A stretch of 64,000 bases of DNA from Triglochin maritima (lineage: Eukaryota; Streptophyta; Magnoliopsida; Alismatales; Juncaginaceae), in contig OY821778.1 in the NCBI GenBank assembly GCA_963682175.1, positions 47,468,598 to 47,532,597 of the forward strand, in the 5' to 3' direction. The notes under the pieces were generated by a model, which was not told the DNA's origin, ran no database searches, and worked only from the letters and a program-made list of their open reading frames with translations. Made by a program: the position numbers and the translations under genes. Below, piece after piece: positions 42,766-57,507 of this stretch (the stretch's first letter is position 1; each line of letters starts with the position of its first letter).

Positions 42766-45700
42766 ATCCAACAAATGCTATAGTCTTTGGATTTTATCAA
42801 AAAAATGAAAATCTAACTAATAACTCTCTTGACACACATATGTTTAACATTTTTACCTTTAATATTCATTTTTTACTTGAGACTGCTCAAAAAAATAAAG
42901 AAATAACAAAAATGTTAAAAACTAAGTGTTTTTATCACATTTCGTGAGCTAAATGTTAAAATAAATGTTAAAATAAAGAAATAACATTTTTACCTTTGGA
43001 TTTTATCCAAAAAATTAAAATCTAACTAATATCTCCGTTGACACACATATGTTTAATATTTAATATTTATTATTCAATTGTATCATGTGACCGCTCAAAA
43101 AATAAAGAAATAGCAAGAATGTTAAAAACTAAATGTTTTAATCACATTTCGTGTGTTATATAGCTTTTGGATTTTATCAAAAAAATTAAAATCTAATTAA
43201 TATCTCTGTTGACACGCAAATGTTTAACATTTTTATCTTTAATATTCATTAGTTACTTGAGACCGCTAAAAATGAAGAAATAGAAAGAATGTTAAAAATC
43301 GAGTGTTTTAATCACATTTTGTGAGCTATGGCCTTTGATTTTTCAAAAAATGAAAATTTAACTAATAACTGTCTTGACACGCATATGTTTAACATTTTTA
43401 TCTTTAATATTCATTTGTTATTTTAGACCGCTCAAAAAATAAAGAAATAGCAAGAATGTTAAAAATCGACTGTTTTAATCACATTTCGTGAGCTATAACT
43501 TTTGAATTTTATCAAAATAATTAAAATCTAACTAATGTCTCCGTTGACACGCATATTTTTCGCTTTTTGACATTTTTTGAGCGACCACATGTTACAAATG
43601 AATATTAAATATCATGAGACCCCTCAAAAAATAAAGAAATAGTGACATTTTCAAAAACTAAGGGTTTTGAAGAAATTCATGTGCTATAGGCTTTGCATTT
43701 TGCTTAAAAATGAAATATCAAAAAATCTTCCTTCTGACACCTGTTTAACATTTTCGTCGTTACTGATTCATTTGCATCATGAGACTCCTCAAAAAATAAA
43801 GAAAAAGTGACATTTTTTAAACATTGAGGGGTTTCGAGGAAATTGGTGTGTTATATCTAAAAATCTAAAAATCTCCCTTCCGACGCACCTGTTTAAGATT
43901 TTCGCCGTTAATGATTCATTTGTATCATGACACCTCTCAAAAAACATAGAAATAGAGACATTTTCGAAACTGATGGTTTAGGCCGAAATTCTCGTGCTAT
44001 AGCTTTTGGTTTTTTTGCAAAAAAAAGAAAACATCTAAAATTCTCCCTTCCGACGGTTCGGTTTAACATTTTCGTCGTTAAGGATTGATTTGTATCATCA
44101 GACCCCTCTGAAAATGAAGAAATAATTACATTTTTAAAAACTGAGGGTATTCGAAGAAATAGCCTTTGGTTTTTTGCGAAAAAAGAAAATATCTAAAAAT
44201 CTCACTTCTGACGCATCTGTTTAACATTTTCGTCGTTAAGGATTCATTTGTATCCTTAGACAACTAAAAAAAAGAAATAGTGACATTTTCAAAAGTGATG
44301 GTTTAGGCCGAATTCGTGTGCTATAGCCTTTGATTTTTTGCGAAAAAAAGAAATATCTAAAAATCTCCTTTCCGACGCACCTGTTTAAATTTTTCGTCGT
44401 TAATGATTTATTTGTATCATTAGACCCCTAAAAAATAAAGAAATAGTGTCATTTTCAATACTCAGGGTTTAGGCCGAAATTCGTGCGCTATAACCATTGA
44501 TTTTTTGCGAAAAAAGAAAAATATCAAACAATCTCCCTTCCGACGCACATGTTTATCATTTTCTTCATTAATGATTCATTTGTATCATGACACCCCTCAA
44601 CAAATAAAGAAAAATTGTCATTTTCAAAACTGATGGTCTGGGCCGAAATTCGTGTGCAATAGCCTTTGGTTTTTTGCGAAAAAAGAAAATATCTAAAACC
44701 TCCTTTCCGACGTTTCGATTTAATATTTTCGTCGTTAAGGATTCATTTGTATCATCAGACCCCACAGAAAATAAGGAAATAGTGACATTTTTAAAAACTG
44801 AGGGTTTTCGAACAAAATTCGTGTGCTATAGCGTTTGGTTTTTTGCGAAAAACGAAAATATCTAAAAAGTTCCCTTCCGACACATCTGTTTAACATTTTC
44901 GTCGTTAATGTTTCAGTTGTAAAATTAGACCCCTAAAAAAGAAGAAATAGTGACATTTTCAAATATGATTGTTTAGGCCGAAATTCGTTTGCTAGCATTT
45001 GGTTTTTTGCGAAAAAAGAAAATATCTAAAAATCTCTTCCGATGCATCAGTTTAACATTTTCGTCGTTGAGGATTCATTTTTATCAAGAGACCCCTCAAA
45101 AAATAAAGAAATACTGACATTAATTGATGGTTTAGGCCGAATTTCGTGTGCTATAGCTTTTGGTTTTGGCGAAAAAAGAAAAAATATCTAAAACTCTCTT
45201 CCGATGCATCGGTTTAACATTTTCGTCATTAATGATTCATTTGTATCATTGGACCCATAACAAAAGAAAGAAATAGTGACATTTTCAAAACCGATGGTTT
45301 ATAAATTTTGGTTTTTTGCTAAAAAAGAAAACATCTAAAAAACCGATGGTTTATAAACTTTGGTTTTTTGCTAAAAAAGAAAACTTCGGTTTCAAAACCG
45401 ATGGTTTCAAAAAAAGAAATATCTAAAAATCTCTCTTCCGACGGTTCGGTTTAACATTTTCTTTGTTAAGTATTCATTTGTATCATGAGACCCCTCAAAA
45501 AATAAAGAAATAGTGACATTTTTAAAAACTAAGGGTTTTTTTGAAGAAATTCATATGCTATAGGCTTTGCATTTTGCTTAAAAATGAAATTTCTAAAAAT
45601 CTTCCTTCCGACACCTGTTTGACATTTTCGTTGTTACTGATTCATTTGCATCATTAGACCCCTCAAAAAATAAAAAAAAGTGACATTTTTTAAAAAGTGA

Positions 45701-48700
45701 GGGGTTTCGAGGAAATTGGTGTGGTATAGCCTTTGGTTTTTTGCGAAAAAAATAATCTAAAATCTCCCTTCCGACGCACCTGTTTAACATTTTCGTCGTT
45801 AATAATTCATTTGTATCATGACACCCCTAAAAAAACAAAGAAATAGAGACATTTTCGAAACTGATGGTTTAGGCCGAAATTCGTGTGCTAGCCTTTGGTT
45901 TTTTGTGAAAAAAGAAAACATCTAAAATTCTCCATTCTGATGGTTCGGTTTGACATTTTCGTCGTTAAGGATTGATTTGTATCATCAGATCCCCCAGAAA
46001 ATAAAGAAATAGTTACATTTAAAAAAACTGAGGGTATTCGAAGAAATAGACTTTGGTTTTTTGAAAAAATATCGAAAAATCTCACTTCCGACGCATCTGT
46101 TTAACATTTTCGTCGTTAATGATTCATTTGTATCATTAGACCCCTAAAAAAAATAGTGACATTTTCAAAACTGATGGTTTAGGCTGAATTCGTGTGTTAT
46201 AGCCTTTGTTTTTTCCGAAAAAGCAATATCTAAAAATCTCTTTTCCGACGCACCTGTTTAAAATTTTCGTCGTTAATGATTTATTTGTATCATTAGACCC
46301 CTACAAAATAAAGAAATAGTGACATTTTCAATACCGAGGGTTTAGGCCGAAATTCATGCGCTATAACCATTGATTTGTAGCGAAAAAAGAAAATATCAAA
46401 AAATCTCCCTTCCGACGCACATGTTTAGCATTTTCTTCGGTAATGATTCATTTGTATCATGACACCCCTCAAAAAACAAAGAAATAGAGACAATTTCGAA
46501 ACTGATGGTTTAGGCCGAAATTCGTGTGCTATAGCCTTTGGTTTTTTGCAAATAAAGAAATATCTATAAACCTCTCTTCCGGCGCTTCAGTTTAACATTT
46601 TCGTCGTTAATGATTCATTTGTATCATGAGAAGTCTCAAACATTATAGAAATAGTTACATTTTTAAAAACTAAGGGTTTTGAAAAAAATTGTGGTTTTTT
46701 ATAGCCTTTGGATTTTTGCTAAAAAAGGAAAACCTAAAATTCTTCTTTCCGATGCATCAGTGTAACATTTTCATCGTTACTGATTCATTTGTATCATGAA
46801 ACCTCTCAAAAAAATAAAGAAATATTGACGTTTTCAAAACTAATGGTTTAGGCCCAAATTCGGGTGTTATAGCCTTTGGTTTTTTGAGAAAAAAGATAAT
46901 ATCTAAAAATCTCCTTTCCGACATTTTGGTTTAACAATTTCGTCGTTAACGATTCATTGGTACCATGAGACCCCTCAAAAAGTAATAAATAGTGACATTT
47001 TTAAAAAGTAATGGGTTTTGAAGAAATTTGTGTCCTATATAGCCTTTGGTTTTTGGCGAAAAAAGAAAATATCTAAAAATCTCCATTCCGACGCATCTAT
47101 TTAGCATTTTCATCGTTAATGATTCATTTGTATCATTAGAACCCAGAAAAAAGAAGAAATAGTGACATTTTCAAATTTGATGGTTTATGCCGAAATTCGT
47201 GTTCTATAGGGTTTAGGTTATAGCCTTTGCTTCTTGCAAAAAAATATATCTAAAAACCTCCCTTCCGACACTTCGGTATAACATTTTCGTCGTTAAGGAT
47301 TCATTTGTATCATGAGACCCCTCAAAAATAATGAAATTGTGACATTTTCAAAACTGATGGTTTAGGCCAAAATTCGTGTGCTATACCTTTGGATTTTTGG
47401 AAAAAAGAAAATATCTAAAAATACTCCTTTCAGACGCATCGGTTTAACATTTTCGACGTTAAGGATTCATTTGTATCATGAGACCTCTCAAAAAATAATG
47501 AAATAGTGGCATTTTTAAAAATTGAGGGGTTTCAATGAAATTCGTGAGCTATAGCATTTGGTTGTTGCGAAAAAAAAAAATATTTAAAATCTCCCTTCCG
47601 ACACTTCGGCTTAACATTTTCATCGTTAATGATTCATTTGTATCATGAGACCTCTCAAAAAAAAAGAAATAGTGACCTTTTAAAAACAAAGGGTTTTGAA
47701 GAAATTCGTGCGATATAGGCTTTGGTATTTTGCTAAAAAAGAAAATCTAAAAAACTTCTTTCCGATGCATCAGTGTAACATTTTCATCGTTATCGATTCA
47801 TTTGTAACATGACGCCCCTCAAAAAATAAAGAAATAGTGACATTTTTAAAAACTATGGGTTTTCGAAGAAATTCGTAGGTCATAACGTTTTGTTTTTGCG
47901 AAAAAAAAAATCTAAAAATCTCCCTTCCGACGCTTCGGCTTAACATTTTCATCGTTAATGATTCATTTGTATCATGAGACCTTTTAAAAAATAAATAAAT
48001 AGTGACCTTTTTAAAAACTAAGGGTCTTTTGAAGAAATTTGTGTGCTATTGCCTTTGGTTTTTTGGTTTTGGGTTTATGGTTTAGGTTTTTTTTAGGGTT
48101 TAGGGTTTGTTTAGGGTTTAAGGTTTAGGGTTTTTGGTTTAGGGTTTTTTAGGGTGTAGGGTTTTAAGGTTTAGGGGTTTAGGGTTTTTTTACGGTTTAA
48201 GGTTTTGGGTTTATGGGTTTTTAGGGTTTTAGGGTTTAAGATTTAAGGTTTTAGGGTTTAGGGTTTAGGTTTGTTTTTTGGGTTTAGGGTTTAGGGTTTT
48301 TTTAGGGTTTAAGGTTTAGGTTTAGGGTTTTAGGGTTTTGGGTTTATGGTTTTTTAGGGTTTAGGGTTTAGGGTTTTTTATGGTTTAGGGTTTGTTAAGG
48401 ATTCATTTGTATCATGAGGTCCCTCAAAAAATAACGAAATAGTGATATTTTTAAAACTAAGGGTTTTTTTGAAGAAATTCATGTGCTATAGGCTTTGCAT
48501 TTTGCTTAATAATGAAATATCTAAAAATCTTCCTTCCGACGCACCTGTTTAACATTTTCACCGTTAATGTTTCAAAAAACAAAGAAATAGAGACATTTTC
48601 GAAACTGATGGTTTAGGCCGAAATTCGTGTGCTATAGCATTTTGGTTTTTGCGAAAAAAGAAAACATCTAAAATTCTCCATTCCGACGGTTCGGTTTAAC

Positions 48701-49933
48701 ATTTTCGTCGTTAAGGATTGATTGGTATCATCAGACCCCTCAGAAAATAAAGAAATAGTTACATTTTTAAAAACTGAGGGTATTCGAAGAAATAACCTTT
48801 GGTTTTTTGCGAAAAAAGAAAATATCGAAAAATCTCACTTCCGACGCATCTGTTTAACATTTTCGTCTTTGAAGATTCTTTTTTATCAAGAGACCCCTCA
48901 AAAAATAAAGAAATAGTGACATTTTCAGAACTGATGGTTTAAGCCGAATTTCGTGTGCTATAGCTTATGGTTTTGGAGAAAAACGAAAAAATATCTAAAA
49001 CTCTCCCTTCTGATGCATCGGTTTAACATTTTTGTCATTAATGATTCATTTGTATCATTGGACCCATAGCAAAAGAAAGAAATAGTGACATTTTCAAAAC
49101 TGATGGTTCATAACCATTGATTTTTGCTAAAAAAAATATATCTAAAAATCTCTCTTCCGACGGTTCGGTTTAACATTTTCTTTGTTAAGGATTCATTTCT
49201 TTCATGAGACCCCTCAAAAAATAAAGAAATAGTGATATTTTTAAAAACTAAGGGTTTTTTGAAGAAATTCATGTGCTATAGGCTTTGCATTTTGCTTAAA
49301 AATTAAAAAAAAATCTAAAAATCTTCGTTCTGACACCTGTTTAACATTTTCGTCGTTACTGATTCATTTGCATCATGAGACCCCTCAAAAAATAAAAAAA
49401 AGTGACATTTTTTAAAAATTGAGGGCTTCGAGGAAATTGGTGTGTTATAGCCTTTGATTTTTTGCGAAAAAAGACAATATCTAAAAATCTCACTTCTGAC
49501 GCACATGTTTAACATTTTCGCCGTTAATTATTCATTTGTATCATGACACCCCTTAAAAAAAAAGAAATAGAGACATTTTCGAAACTGATGGTTTAGGCCC
49601 AAATTCGTGTGCTACAGCTTTTGGTTTTTTGCGAAAAAAGAAAACATCTAAAATTCTCCCTTCCGACGGTTCGGTTTAACATTTTCGTCGTTAATGATTT
49701 ATTTGTTTCATTAGACCCCTAAAAAAACAGTGACATTTTCAATACTGACGGCTTAGGCCGAAATTCGTGTGCTATAACCATTGAGTTTTTGCGAAAAAAG
49801 AAAATATCAAAAAATCTCTCTTCCGACGCACATGTTTAACATTTTCTTCGTTAATGATTCATTTGTATCATGACACCCCTCAAAAAATAAGGAAAAAGTG
49901 ACATTTTCCAAACTGATGGTCTAGGCCAAAATT
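42766..49933 (-). repeat. satellite, block 2 (inverted)
   Basis: Roughly 43 monomers of 150-175 bp. Landmarks on the plus strand are TTTGGTTTTTTGCGAAAAAA, CTTCCGACGCA, GTTTAACATTTTCGTCGTTA, GATTCATTTGTATCATGAGA and CCCCTCAAAAAATAAAGAAA, for example at 43909, 44083, 44234, 44402, 44569 and 44735. Similarity among monomers is moderate and rises to the right. No gene; short frames here are satellite translations. Confidence 0.93.
48066..48395 (+). repeat. interstitial telomeric repeat, degenerate (TTTAGGG)n
   Basis: About 330 bp of TTTAGGG units mixed with variants TTTAAGG, TTTTAGGG, TTTATGG and GGGTTTTGGG. The G-rich strand is the plus strand. It interrupts a satellite monomer: satellite ends at GCCTTTGGTTTTTTGG and resumes at TTAAGGATTCATTTG. 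Confidence 0.95.
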
Positions 49934-52900
49934 CTTTTTGAGGGGTGTCATGATACAAATGAATCATTAACGGCGAAAATGTTAAACATGTGTGTCGGAA
50001 GGAAGATTTTTAGATATTCTCTTTTTTCGCAAAAAACCAAAGGCTACACACCAATTTCCTCGAAACCCCTCAGTTTTTAAAAAATGTCACTTTTTCTTTA
50101 TTTTTGAGGGGTCTCATGATACAAATGAATCAGTAACGACGAAAATGCTAAACAAGTGTCGGAAGGAAGATTTTTAGATATTTTTAATTTTTAAGCAAAA
50201 TGCAAAGCCTATAGCACATGAATTTCTTCAAACAACCCTTAGTTTTTAAAAATGTCACAATTTCTTTATTTTTAGGGGGCTAATGATACAAATGAATCCT
50301 TAGCGACGAAAATCTTAAACAAATGCGTCGGAAGTGAGATTTTTAGATATTTTCTTTTTTCGCAAAAAAACAAAAGGTTGTTTCTTCGAATACCCTCAGT
50401 TTTTAAAAATGTATCTATTTCTTTATTTTCTGAGAGGGCTGATGATACAAATCAATCCTTAACGACGAAAATGTTAAACCGAACCGTCGGAATGGAGGAA
50501 TTTAGATGTTTTATTTTTTCGGAAAAAACCAAAGGCTATAGCACACGAATTTCGGCCTAAACCATCAGTTTCGAAAATGTCTCTATTTCTTTGTTTTTTG
50601 AAGGGTGTCATGATACAAATGAATCATTAACGGTGAAAATGTTAAATAGATGCGTTGGAAGGGAGATTTTTAGATATTGTCTTTTTCCGCAAAAAACCAA
50701 AGGCTATAACACACCAATTTCCTCGAAACCCCTCAGTTTTTAAAAAATGTCATTTTTTCTTTATTTTTTGAGGGGTCTCATGATACAAATGAATCAGTAA
50801 CGACGAAAATGCTAAAAAGGTGTCGGAAGAAAGATTTTTAGATATTTTTAATTTTTAAGCAAAATATAAAGCCTATAGCACATGAATTTCTTCAAAAACC
50901 CTTAGTTTTTAAATATGACACTATTTCTTTATTTTTAGGGGTCTAATGATACAAATGAATCCTTAGCGACGAAAATCTTAAACAGATGCTTCGGAAGTGA
51001 GATTTTTAGATATTTTCGATTTTCGCAAAAAAACAAAGGTTGTTTCTTCGAATACCCTCAGTTTTTAAAAATGTATCTATTTCTTTATTTTCTAAGAGGT
51101 CTTGATGATACAAATCAATCCTTAACGACGAAAATGTTAAACCGAACTGTCGGAATGGAGGAATTTAGATGTTTTATTTTTTCGGAAAAAACCAAAGCCT
51201 ATAGCACACGAATTTTGGCCTAAACCATCAGTTTCGAAAATGTCTCTATTTTGTTGAGGGGTGTCATGTTAGAAATGAATCATTAACGGCGAAAATGTTA
51301 AACATGTGCGTTGGAAGGGAGATTTTTAGATATTCTCTTTTTTCGCAAAAAACCAAAGGCTATAACACACAAATTTCCTTGAAACCCTCAGTTTTTAAAA
51401 AATGTCATTTTTTCTTTATTTTTTGAGGGGTCTCATTATGCAAATGAATTAGTAACGACGAAAATGCTAAACAGGTGTCAGAAGGAAGATTTTTAGATAT
51501 TTTTAATTTTTAAGCAAAATGCAAAGCCTATAGCACATGAATTTCTTCAAAAAACCCTTAGTTTTTAAAAATGACACTATTTCTTTTTTTAGGGGTCTAA
51601 TGGTACAAATGAATCCTTAGCGACGAAAATCTTAAACAGATGCTTCGGAAGTGAGATTTTTAGATATTTTCGTTTTTCGCAAAAAACCAAAGCCTGTTTC
51701 TTTGAATACCCTCAGTTTTTAAAAATGTATCTATTTCTTTATTTTCTGAGAGGTCTGATGATACAAATCAATCCTTAACGACGAAAATGTTAAACGGAAA
51801 CGTCGGAATGGAGGAATTTAGATGTTTTATTTTTTCGCAAAAAAACCAAAGGCTATAGCACACGAATTTCGCCTTAAACCATCAGTTTCGAAAATGTCTC
51901 TATTATTTGGTTTTTGAGGGGTGTCATGATACAAATGAATCATTAACGGCGAAAATGTTAAACAGGTGCGTCGGAAGGGAGATTTTTAGATATTCTCTTT
52001 TTTCGCAAAAAATCAAAGGCTATAACACACCAATTTCCTCGAAACCCCTCAGTTTTTAAAAAATATCATTTTTTCTTTATTTTTTGAGGGGGTCTCACGA
52101 TGCAAATGAATCAGTAACGACTAAAATGCTAAAAAGGTGTCGGAAGGAAGATTTTTAGATATTTTTAATTTTTAAGCAAAATGCAAAGCCTATAGCGCAT
52201 GAATTTCTTCAAAAAACCCTTAGTTTTTAAAAATGACACTATTTCTTTATTTTTTGGGGTCTAATGATACAAATGAATCCTTAGCGACGAAAATCTTAAA
52301 CATATGCGTCGGAACTGAGATTTTCTGATTTTTTTCTTTTTTCGCATAAAAACCAAAGGCTGTTTCTTCGAATACCCTCAGTTTTTAAAAATGTAACTAT
52401 TTCTTTATTTTCTGAGGGGTCTGATGATACAAATCAATCCTTAACGTCGAAAATGTTAAACCGAACCACCGGAATGGAGAATTTTGGATGTTTTCTTTTT
52501 TCGCAAAAAAACCAAAGGCTATAGCACACGAATTTCGGCCTAAACCATCAGTTTCGAAAATGTCTCTATTTCTTTGTTTTTTGAGAGGTGTCATGATACA
52601 AATGAATCATTAACGGCGAAAATGTTAAACTGGTGCGTCGGAAGGGAGATTTTTAGATATTCTCTTTTTTCGCAAAAAAACCAAAGGCTATAACACACCA
52701 ATTTCCTTGAAACCCCTCAGTTTTTAAAAAATGACATTTTTCTTTATTTTTTGAGGGGTCTCATGATGGAATTGAATCAATAACGACGAAAATTCTAAAA
52801 AGGTGTCGGAAGGAAGATTTTTAGATATTTTTAAGCAAAATGCAAAGCCTATAGCACATGAATTTCTTCAAAAAACCCTTAGTTTTCAAAAAGGTCACTA

Positions 52901-53585
52901 TTTGTTTTAGGGGTCTAATGATACAAATGAATCCTTAGCGACGAAAATCTTAAACAGATGCGTCGGAAGTGAGATTTTTAGATATTTTTTTAGCAAAAAA
53001 CCAAAGGCTGTTTCTTCGAATACACTCAGTTTTTAAAAATGTAACTATTTCTTTATTTTCTGAGGGGTCTGATGATACAAATCAATCCTTAACGTCGAAA
53101 ATGTTAAACCGAACCGTCGGAATGGAGAATTTTGGATGTTTTCTTTTTTCGCAAAAACCCAAAGGCTACAACACACGAATTTCGGCCTAAACCATCAGTT
53201 TCGAAAATGTCTCTATTTCTTTGTTTTTGAAGGGTGTCATGATACAAATGAATCATTAACGGCGAAAATGTTAAACAGGTGCGTCGGAAGGGAGATTTTT
53301 AGATATTCTATTATTTCGCAAAAAACCAAAGGCTATAACACACCAATTTCCTCGAAACCCCTCAGTTTTTAAAAAATGTCATTTTTCTTTATTTTTTGAG
53401 GGGTCTCATGATGCAATTGAATCAATAACGACGAAAATGCTAAAAAGGTGTTGGAAGGAAGATTTTTAGATATTTTTAAGCAAAATGCAAAGCCTATAGC
53501 ACATGAATTTCTTCAAAAAACCCTTAGTTTTAAAAAATGTCACTATTTCTTTTTTTAGGGGTCCAATGATACAAATGAATCCTTA

Positions 53586-56500
53586 GCGACGAAAATCTTA
53601 AACAGATGCGTCGGAAGTGAGATTTTTAGATATTTTTTAGCAAAAAACCAAAGGTTGTTTGTTCGAATACCCTCCGTTTTTAAAAATGTAACTATTTCTT
53701 TATTTTCTGAGGGGTCTGATTATACAAATCAATCCTTAACGTCGAAAATGTTAAACCGAACCGTCGGAATGGAGAATTTTAGATGTTTTCTTTTTTCGCA
53801 AAAAACCAAAGGCTAGCACACGAATTTCGGCATAAACCATCAGTTTCGAAAATGTCTCTATTTCTTTGTTTTTTGAAGGGTGTCATGATACAAATGAATC
53901 ATTAACGGTGAAAATGTTAAACAGGTGCGTCGGAAGGGAGAATTTTAGATATTCTATTTTTTCTTAAAAAACCAAAGGCTATAACACACCAATTTCCTCG
54001 AAACCCCTCAGTTTTTTAAAATGTCACTTTTTCTATATTTTTTGTGGGGTCTCATGATGCAATTGAATCAATAACGACGAAAATGTTAAACAAGTGTCGG
54101 AAGGAAGATTTTTAGATATTTTTAAGCAAAATGCAAAGCCTATAGCACATGAATTTCTTCAAAAAACCCTTAGTTTTAAAAAATGTCACTATTTCTTTTT
54201 TTAGGGGTCCAATGATACAAATCAATCCTTAGCGACGAAAATCTTAAACAGATGCGTCGGAAGTGAGATTTTTAGATATTTTTTTAGCAAAAAACCAAAG
54301 GCTGTTTCTTCGAATACACTCAGTTTTTAAAAATGTAACTATTTCTTTATTTTCTGAGGGGTCTGATGATACAAATCAATCCTTAACGTCGAAAATGTTA
54401 AACCGAACCGTCGGAATGGAGAATTTTGGATGTTTTCTTTTTTCGCAAAAAAACCAAAGGCTATAGCACACGAATTTCGGCCTAAACATCAGTTTCGAAA
54501 ATGTCTCTATTTCTTTGTTTTTTGAGGGGTGTCATGATACAAATGAATCATTAACGGCGAAAATGTTAAACAGGTGCGTCGGAAGGGAGATTTTTAGATA
54601 TTCTCTTTTTTCGCAAAAAAACCAAAGGCTATAACACACCAATTTCCTCGAAACCCCTAAGTTTTTAAAAAATGTCACTTTTCTTTAATTTTTGAGGGGT
54701 CTCATGATGCAAATGAATCAGTAACGACGAAAATGTTAAACAAGTGTCGGAAGGACGCTTTTTAGATATTTTTAATTTTTAAGCAAAATGCAAAGCCTAT
54801 AGCACATGAATTTCTTCAAACAACCCTTAGTTTTTAAAAATGTCGCAATTTCTTTATTGTTCGGGGTCCAATGATACAAATGAATCCTTAGCGACGAAAA
54901 TCTTAAACAAATGCGTCGGAAGCGAGATTTTCAGATATTGTTTTCGCAAAAAACCAAAGGCTGTTTCGTCAAATACCCTCAGTTTTTAAAAATGTATCAA
55001 TTTCTTTATTTCTGAGAGGTCTGATGATACAAATCAATCCTCAACGACGAAAATGTTAAACCGAACCGTCGGAATGGAGGAATTTAGATGTTTTATTTTT
55101 TCGCTAAATACCAAAGGCTATATATAGCACACGAATTTCGGCCTAAACCATCAGTTTCGAAAATGTCTCTATTTCTTTGTTTTTTGAGGGGTGTCATGAT
55201 ACAAATGAATCATTAACGTCGCAAATGTTAAAAAACTGCGTCGGAAGGGAGATTTTTAGATATTCTCTTTTTTCGCAAAAAACCAAAGACTACACACCAA
55301 TTTCCTCGAAACCCCTCAGTTTTTAAAAAATGTCATTTTTTCTTTATTTTTTGAGGGGTCTCATGATGCAAATGAATCAGTAACGACGAAAATGCTAAAA
55401 AGGTGTCGGAAGGAAGATTTTTAGATATTTTTAATTTTTAAGCAAAATGCAAAGCCTGTAGGACATGAATTTCTTCAAAAAACCCTTAGTTTTTAAAAAT
55501 GCCACCATTTCTTTTTTAGGGGTCTAATGATACAAATGAATCCTTAGCGACGAAAATCTTAAACAGATGCGTCGGAAGTGAGATTTTTAGATATTTTTTA
55601 GCAAAAAACCAAAGGTTGTTTGTTCGAATACCCTCCGTTTTTAAAAATGTAACTATTTCTTTATTTTCTGAGGGGTCTGATTATACAAATCAATCCTTAA
55701 CGTCGAAAATGTTAAACCGAACCGTCGGAATGGAGAATTTTAGATGTTTTCTTTTTTCGCAAAAAACCAAAGGCTAGCACACGAATTTCGGCCTAAACCA
55801 TCAGTTTCGAAAATGTCTCTATTTCTTTGTTTTTTGAAGGGTGTCATGATACAAATGAATCATTAACGGTGAAAATGTTAACAGGTGCGTCGGAAGGGAG
55901 AATTTTAGATATTCTATTTTTTCTTAAAAAACCAAAGGCTATAACACACCAATTTCCTCGAAACCCCTCAGTTTTTTAAAATGTCACTTTTTCTATATTT
56001 TTTGTGGGGTCTCATGATGCAATTGAATCAATAACGACGAAAATGTTAATCAAGTGTCGGAAGGAAGATTTTTAGATATTTTTAAGCAAAATGCAAAGCC
56101 TATAGCACATGAATTTCTTCAAAAAACCCTTAGTTTTAAAAAATGTCACTATTTCTTTTTTTAGGGGTCCAATGATACAAATGAATCCTTAGCGACGAAA
56201 ATCTTAAACAGATGCGTCGGAAGTGAGATTTTTAGATATTTTTTTAGCAAAAAACCAAAGGCTGTTTCTTCGAATACACTCAATTTTTAAAAATGTAACT
56301 ATTTCTTTATTTTCTGAGGGGTCTGATGATACAAATCAATCCTTAACGTCGAAAATGTTAAACCGAACCGTCGGAATGGAGAATTTTGGATGTTTTCTTT
56401 TTTCGCAAAAAAACCAAAGGCTATAGCACACGAATTTCGGCCTAAACATCAGTTTCGAAAATGTCTCTATTTCTTTGTTTTTTGAGGGGTGTCATGATAC

Positions 56501-57507
56501 AAATGAATCATTAACGGCGAAAATGTTAAACAGGTGCGTCGGAAGGGAGATTTTTAGATATTCTCTTTTTTCGCAAAAAAACCAAAGGCTATAACACACC
56601 AATTTCCTCGAAACCCCTAAGTTTTTAAAAAATGTCACTTTTCTTTAATTTTTGAGGGGTCTCATGATGCAAATGAATCAGTAACGACGAAAATGTTAAA
56701 CAAGTGTCGGAAGGACGCTTTTTAGATATTTTTAATTTTTAAGCAAAATGCAAAGCCTATAGCACATGAATTTCTTCAAACAACCCTTAGTTTTTAAAAA
56801 TGTCGCAATTTCTTTATTGTTCGGGGTCCAATGATACAAATGAATCCTTAGCGACGAAAATCTTAAACAAATGCGTCGGAAGCGAGATTTTCAGATATTG
56901 TTTTCGCAAAAAACCAAAGGCTGTTTCGTCGAATACCCTCAGTTTTTAAAAATGTATCAATTTCTTTATTTCTGAGAGGTCTGATGATACAAATCAATCC
57001 TCAACGACGAAAATGTTAAACCGAACCGTCGGAATGGAGGAATTTAGATGTTTTATTTTTTCGCTAAATACCAAAGGCTATATATAGCACACGAATTTCG
57101 GCCTAAACCATCAGTTTCGAAAATGTCTCTATTTCTTTGTTTTTTGAGGGGTGTCATGATACAAATGAATCATTAACGTCGCAAATGTTAAAAAACTGCG
57201 TCGGAAGGGAGATTTTTAGATATTCTCTTTTTTCGCAAAAAACCAAAGACTACACACCAATTTCCTCGAAACCCCTCAGTTTTTAAAAAATGTCATTTTT
57301 TCTTTATTTTTTGAGGGGTCTCATGATGCAAATGAATCAGTAACGACGAAAATGCTAAAAAGGTGTCGGAAGGAAGATTTTTAGATATTTTTAATTTTTA
57401 AGCAAAATGCAAAGCCTGTAGGACATGAATTTCTTCAAAAAACCCTTAGTTTTTAAAAATGCCACCATTTCTTTTTTAGGGGTCTAATGATACAAATGAA
57501 TCCTTAG
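53586..57507 (+). repeat. 12-monomer higher-order repeat, two copies of about 1960 bp
   Basis: The same words, for example AGCGACGAAAATCTTAAACA, followed by the same private variants (GTTTGTTCGAATACCCTCCG, TGATTATACAAATC), return at 53586, 55547 and 57507, spacing 1961 and 1960. The copies are almost identical by eye, including odd variants such as GGTATATATAGCACACG-like spacers. Confidence 0.85.
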
